Shown here one piece after another: positions 58,612-64,000 of a stretch of DNA of 64,000 nucleotides. The DNA lies in NCBI RefSeq assembly GCF_905220565.1, contig NC_059415.1, positions 4,531,001 through 4,595,000 of the forward strand. Direction: 5' to 3'. The DNA comes from Melitaea cinxia (taxonomy: Eukaryota > Arthropoda > Insecta > Lepidoptera > Nymphalidae). Position 1 is the stretch's first letter. Every line of letters starts with the position of its first letter. The position numbers and the translations under genes were made by a program. The notes below the pieces were generated by a model. That model searched no databases and was not told the DNA's origin. It worked only from the letters and a program-made list of their open reading frames with translations.

Positions 58612-58925
58612 TCAGTTCAGCTTATTGCAGTCCACTGCTGAACATAGGCCTCTCCAAGTCCGCACCAGATATTCCGGTTTTCCGCAATCCTCATCCAGCC
58701 TACACCGGCAATTTTACGTAGATGGTCGGTCCAACGGGCCAGTGGACGTCCCACACTGCGTTTGCCAAGACGCGGTCTCCACTCCAAGACCCGTCTGCTC
58801 CAACGGCCATCAGTCCTGCGATACAGATGACCAGCCCACTGCCACATCAGCTTGCTAATTCTGTGGGCAATGTCGGCTACTTTCGTTCTCTCGCAGATAG
58901 TCTCATTTTTAATCCTATCTTTGAG
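58612..58925 (-). pseudogene. RTE-type LINE, C-terminal end of ORF2
   Basis: The minus strand encodes VSLKDRIKNETICERTKVAD, then KLMWQWAGHLYRRTDGRWSR, VLEWRPRLGKRSVGRPLARW and LGEAYVQQWTAIS before the stop. These are diagnostic of the C-terminus of insect RTE-like endonuclease/RT proteins. It is 5'-truncated. A 22-base A run lies just beyond, at about 58958-58978. Its 3' end matches that of family D. Confidence 0.85.
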
Positions 58926-58978
58926 GGAAACCTAAAGTAAAAATGAAAGTAGTATTAAGAAAAAAAAAAAAAAAAAAA

Positions 58979-60264
58979 CTTGAAGAGGTCTATATCTATC
59001 AGTGAACTGAGATAACCTGAGGTGAGTGTGTAAGTAAACCGTCTACCAAACCGTAATTTTACGGGCAAGGTGCTTAAAGCAGATAAGAGAGGCTAATCGA
59101 ATAACACTCTTGAGTATTATACGCTAAAACTTTATAATGATATTTATTTCGAGTTACGAGTTAGTACCCAACAATACTACGGTTCGCCTAATGGTAAGAG
59201 GATACAGAAACCTATGGACGCCTGGAACACTGGGAGCATTGCAAGCGCATTGCGCTATCCCCGAGCATCCCCCGTATCTCTGCTATGTATTTTAGATCAG
59301 TATAAATATTAAAGCACATATCAACACAGCACTAATTAAGGACAGTATTATTTAGCTGTAATCTTCGGTAAGATTGAGGTACTTTCCCAGTTTCTGAGCC
59401 ACTCTAAATTTTAAGTAAGATTTATTTCCTGCTGTGGCTAACTAGTGAAGTCACCAATGAATGAATGTAAAGTCTGGTTCAAACTGGTTTGAAATTGAAC
59501 GGCTAGTAAGCAAAATTAATCGTTTTATGAGTAAAGGAACAGCATAAGACGACATTATATAACGAATAAATATATGAAGTTTCGGTTTTTTACGTGATCG
59601 ACACTTAAAAGTGTTTTAAGGTATACTTATGTCTAAGTTATTTGTATTGACGGAAATATATTATTATCATGTACTTATGTATCTACTTAATATTAAACTA
59701 ACAAGTATGTAAACAAAGGTTATTTGAATTTCCCCGGAAAATCCAGCATTACCACAGTTTGTTTATGTATGTCTTTAGTATTCAGGGGTTAACTAATAAG
59801 GTCATGGGTAATTAATTATTCATGTTTAAGCGATCGTCAGCTGTTAATGTTGTCGTTAGGATAGATATGTAGTTGGGCGCTTATGTGACAATAATTTATG
59901 CTGTCAGTTCCGCCGTTGATAAAGGAAGCCTGAATAACTTTCACTTTTCATTAGCGTTATAAATAAATAAACACCTGACAGTCAAAGCTCTAGTAGGGAG
60001 TAGGGAGATACTCCAGTACTCCTATTGGGTTTAAAATACAAACACAAATATTCACACCATGATTATCCATATGATGGCATGCACAAAAATATATTGTAGG
60101 TAATAATAAATAAATAAAAATAAATATCTTATAACATACACACACGGTCGTCTGTTTCTATGGTAACTTGTGTTACAGGCAGCTGACTGTTATAACTATA
60201 TTTTTTTTATAAATATACATAGAAAAAAATGTATATATACAAATATAACACTCAGACTTAGGCG
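58979..60264. other. Intergenic DNA
   Basis: No gene. 59325-59405 holds a reverse family B scrap ('ttagctgtaatcttcggtaa'). Confidence 0.5.
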
Positions 60265-60330
60265 GCAATCGAACCCGTAACCCGCGGCACAAAAAGCAGG
60301 GCGACTACAAACTGCGCCAACGGGCTAGTC
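60265..60330 (-). repeat. Family C tRNA-like head, reverse
   Basis: 'ggcaatcgaacccgtaaccc' and 'ctacaaactgcgccaacggg' are the B-box and A-box of the family C head in reverse. The rest is missing. Confidence 0.55.
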
Positions 60331-60699
60331 TAGTAGGTATTTAGTAAAGAAAGGTTTAAATCGTCTCGTATAAAAGATCATTTTGTAATAAAAATCGTAG
60401 TTATAATCTTTGATACTTTTAAATCAATAAAAATAAAAACAGCAAAGCAAGCAACTTTACAGTAACTTTCAAAAACCCTGAAACACGAGTTTATTTGTTT
60501 CTAATCAAAGGTCATAAACTGAAGTACATAAAACTTCAGAGAATCCGAACTTACTTGCAAACTTTTATTTCAAGCCTTTGGGGGTTGAATTTTCTAAAAC
60601 ACTTCGTTAGTAGAAGTTTAAGATTCATTAGCTTTGACTTGAAATCACAAATTTAGAATTGTGTGCTATTGTTTTTTAAGTGAATAATTGTGTTTGTTG

Positions 60700-61070
60700 G
60701 CAAACGAAGAAAAACCGACTTCAATTATATCGACAAGTAATACAACGTAGGTAGACGAAAAAATAGTCAAGAAAAAACGCGTTATCAAAGATTACGCCAA
60801 AAGCTGTAATCAGATATCGATGACATGTAAATGTGACCAGATGATAAACATCGGCTTTCGATTAAATTAAAAATCATTAAAATCGGTACACCCAGTAAAA
60901 AGTTATATGGATTTTCGAGAGTTTCCCTCAACTTCTCAGGGATCTCATCATCAGATCCTGGTTTCCTTATCATGGTACCAAACTAGGGATATCTCCTTTC
61001 CAACCAAAAAAGAATTATCAAAATCGGTTCATAAACGACGAAGTTATCCTCGAACATACATAAAAAATAC

Positions 61071-61102
<32 letters not shown>

Positions 61103-61175
61103 CCGTATATATATATATATATATATATACGGTCGAATTGAGTAACTTCCTCCTTTTTTGAAGTTAGTTAAAAAG
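60700..61175 (-). repeat. Dispersed repeat family A with internal (TA)n expansion
   Basis: 'aaaccgacttcaattatatc', 'agtaatacaacgtaggtaga' and 'cagatcctggtttccttatc' match 55.51-56.10 kb in reverse. The end near 61.08-61.13 kb is replaced by two (TA)n runs, of which 61103-61132 forms a perfect 30-bp palindrome. Confidence 0.75.
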
Positions 61176-61985
61176 GATATTCAACGTTTTTATGTGTTAG
61201 TGGCTTACAAACATATTCATAGGGCAATAGGGTACAGATATATATATACATAGTCAAAATGTTGGGATTACAGTGACATGGTTCGTGGCCAGGTTAAACC
61301 TTCGTGACAAGTATGTCCTTTGTCCTAGTATAAACCAATATTACAAACACATTGTCAGAAGAAACAAATGGAGTTTTTTTTTATGTTCGGAAAAATAAGT
61401 GAATAGAGGAACATCAGATAATCATTCGTCTGAAATATTTTGGTGTACAACTAATTGTGTCATCGCCTAATAAACGAAATTTTTACATTCACTGCGTCTC
61501 GCAGTTCTACCGGTTCTACCGGCGTATGTGTCTATAAAACTCGCACTCCAGCTATTTACTTTTATTAAAAAAAGTTCATTTTTATATCTATAAGTTATTC
61601 ATGTATATAAAGTTTTGCATTTATCTAATACTATTAAACGAGCAATTCTTGTATATATAGAATCTGAATCTCGGAAACGTCTCCAACGATTTTCATGAAA
61701 TTGATTTTGGGGGAGATAAATAAATCTAGCTAGGATTCATTTTTAGAAAATGTCGTTTTATTCCGGTTTTTAGGCAATGAAAAAATGGCTACAATATCGT
61801 TAGAATACGAAGGTAAATCTCGCAATTGTCAATAAAGTTGAAATAGCTCAGGTGGGAAATCGGCCGGTCGGGATCGACCGAGAAGACCACGGTTCAAACA
61901 GCATGGGTCTCTAGATCGATTACTTTTTCCTTTTTTTTTGTCTAATTGCACTCATGATTTTTTATTTAAATAACCAGTTCATATT
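61176..61985. other. Intergenic DNA
   Basis: AT-rich with no gene seen. Confidence 0.5.
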
Positions 61986-61989
61986 TTTT

Positions 61990-63190
61990 ATTATTATGTC
62001 AGTAAAATCGGAAAATATTATTCGGATTTGGAAAAGGCCTATGATAGAGTGATGAGAAATGAATTGTGGTCAGCATTGTCCGTGAATGGTGTGAGCAGTG
62101 TGCTCATACGAGCATTACAATCTCTTTATAGGGATTCTAGTGCTTGTGTGAGAATAAATGGGGCATACACAGAATGGTTTAATATCGAATAAGGTGTTAG
62201 ACAGGGATGTGTAGCGTCACCGTGGCTGTTTAATCTGTTCATGGACAATTGTTTGACAGATTTAAAAGAGAATGAAAATGGGTTGAGAATGAATGAGTTA
62301 CACGTCAAATGTCTTCTCTATGCTGATGATCAAGTATTACTTGCGTCTTCGCCCGAGGAGTTGCAGGAGATGGTAACTGATATGAGCTTTTGTAAGAAAG
62401 GGAATGAAGATGAATGTAAAGAAGATGAAAGTGATGGTGTTTGAAAGAGATGAGGCAGTGACAGACTGCAATATCGTGATTGGAGATGAACAAATTGAAT
62501 AGGTGAATGAATTTGTGCATCTGGGTTCAAAGTTTACAAGAGATGGAAAGTGTGAGAGTGATGTTGAAAAAAGAGTGAATGCAGGAAACAGGGTGAATGG
62601 AGCTTTGCACTCCTTTATGAACAGTCGGGAGGTGTCTAACAAGGCTCGTTTGGCTGTGCATGGGGGGTGTTGGTTTCGACATCATGTACGGAAGTGAAAG
62701 TTGGGTATGGCAGAAGAAACATGAAAGCAGAATAAATGCAGTTGAGATGAGAGCGTTAAGAAGTATGATAGGAGTTAAACTGAGTAACAGGATAAGAAAT
62801 AGTGAGATAAGGAAAAGTTGTGGTCTGAAAGAAGATGTAGTGACAAAAATTGAGAAAGGTATGCTCAGATGGTTTGGTCATGTCGAGAGAATGAGTGAAG
62901 AACGATTGACGAAAAAAGTGTATAAGGCGAGTGTGGATGGAAGGGCTGAAAGGGGTAGTCCTAGGCGGACGTTCCGAGACCAAATAAGGGACGTCTTGAA
63001 AAAAGGCCAGATCAAGAGTACTCTAAACCAAAGAGCATGTATGCAGGGAATAATGAAAGTGGACGAAGCGAAAGAAGTATGTAAGGATCGTAGCAAGTGG
63101 AAAGAAGTGGTCTCTGCCTACTCCTACGGGAAAGAGGCGTGATTATATGTATGTATGTATGAATGTATGTATGTATGTATGTATGTAATT
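61990..63190 (+). pseudogene. 5'-truncated RTE-type LINE (RT and C-terminal domain)
   Basis: Plus strand. RT palm segments EKAYDRVMRNELW (motif A), then GVRQGCVASPWLFNLFMDN (motif B, after an in-frame stop at about 62190) and LLYADDQVLLASS (motif C, YADD). After further shifts comes the C-terminal domain of 160 residues: YGSESWVWQKKHESRIN, RALRSMIGVKLSNRIRN, KIEKGMLRWFGHVERM and SVDGRAERGSPRR. This order and these motifs identify an RTE-clade element. The endonuclease and RT start are missing. The 3' end is an (atgt)n microsatellite at 63147-63186, a usual RTE tail. Confidence 0.85.
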
Positions 63191-64000
63191 CGTATTTAAA
63201 TATGATTTCCAAAAAACACGATTTACTAAAAATACCGAGCTAAGCTCGGTCACCCAAGTACTTATATTAAAGTGAGTAATTAACATCCTTATATTGTCGA
63301 CATGATACTTGTACGTACTGAATAATTAATAAGTCTATGTACTCACATATAAGCTACTCAGCTTATTGTTATTTCGATATAGAGTATATCTAGTTATTAA
63401 AATAAAAAAAAAGATAAAACTAAATTGTACATGCTAAAATTATTCAAAAACGAGATATTTACCATGTTTTTTATTTTCATTTTGCGGAACTCGATATTTC
63501 GACGTTAGGTACGAATCTTGTTCACGTGACAAGTGAATATAAATAACCACGTTAATTTAAAATCTTATATAAATTGTTATTCTACTGTTCTAAATATAAT
63601 GTACTTTTAAGCCTATATAACCACGCCATACCACGAGGAAAATCTATTTAATTTTTCCACATTATTTCATATAAAAGGCGATCCATTATAACTTATTGCG
63701 CGGCGGGAAAAAAAAATGATTGGAAAAAGTCCCAACTAACAAAAATCATAAATTCTCAATTATAATATTTCATACTTCGGAGGAAAGGAATTTGATTTTC
63801 AACTTTAGGCTCATATCGGAGCAATTTGAATATGAAATGAAATACGTGACTCGGTGAAAGTCAGAGGTAGACCTTTTATTACTATATTGTGCTCTCATTG
63901 TTCGAGAAATTTCGGTCTCCCTTATGAATTATTATCATCAGTCGTTTAAAGTAATGATGACAATTTGCCTTCTTTGCCTTGGTAATTGATGTGAGCTAGG
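63191..64000. other. Intergenic DNA
   Basis: No gene. 63226-63258 has the palindromic phrase 'accgagctaagctcggt', a common short lepidopteran repeat end. Confidence 0.5.

Noticed and set aside
62126..63212. Minus-strand open frames opposite the RTE LINE
   Set aside because: Shadows of the RTE frames on the plus strand, rich in Ser/His/Leu from antisense codons.

Overview
The window reads as AT-rich nuclear DNA of a moth or butterfly. The evidence is: spliced genes with GT-AG introns; several dispersed repeat families of the kind common in Lepidoptera (tails such as 'gcccagcagtgggat' and 'gtccagcagtggactg'); fragments of RTE-type LINEs; and an errantivirus-like retroelement. There are no bacterial features. 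Repeat family letters A-G are mine and are defined by copies seen inside this window.

Layout. 1.3-11.0 kb (+): the last eight coding exons of a nuclear-looking, proline-rich protein gene, phase-consistent through 441 codons, with many retroposon insertions in its introns. 11-25 kb: gene-poor repeat DNA, including a dead RTE LINE (13.6-15.3 kb), SINEs and one MITE. 25.1-32.1 kb (-): a decayed errantivirus (gag, protease, RNase H, integrase, env), interrupted by a 1.1-kb insertion in env and by a 312-bp TTAA-flanked foldback element that holds a cloverleaf-competent tRNA-like sequence. 32.4-37.9 kb (-): a GC-rich, frameshifted LINE with a DUF4780-like ORF1 and an endonuclease/RT/RNase H ORF2. 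39.4-41.2 kb (+): the last three exons of an unidentified gene, with a frameshift and a duplicated exon end. 45.0-48.3 kb (-): an intact seven-exon gene encoding a 759-aa piggyBac-type transposase with an Arg/Gly-rich N-terminal extension. 48.6-64 kb: intergenic DNA with SINEs, family A repeats and an RTE LINE at 62-63 kb.

The most interesting item is the piggyBac-derived gene. All six splice junctions keep frame, the catalytic aspartates and C-terminal cysteines are present, and I found no convincing CCC-type terminal repeats next to TTAA. That fits a domesticated transposase gene better than a recently mobile element, although an intron-bearing element cannot be excluded. The tRNA-cored foldback element, the duplicated exon end at 39.5 kb and the D-x-D-[HY]-R repeats of the first gene also deserve a second look.

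Splice models were built by hand from GT/AG signals and codon phase. No database search was possible, so family names rest on recognised motifs.
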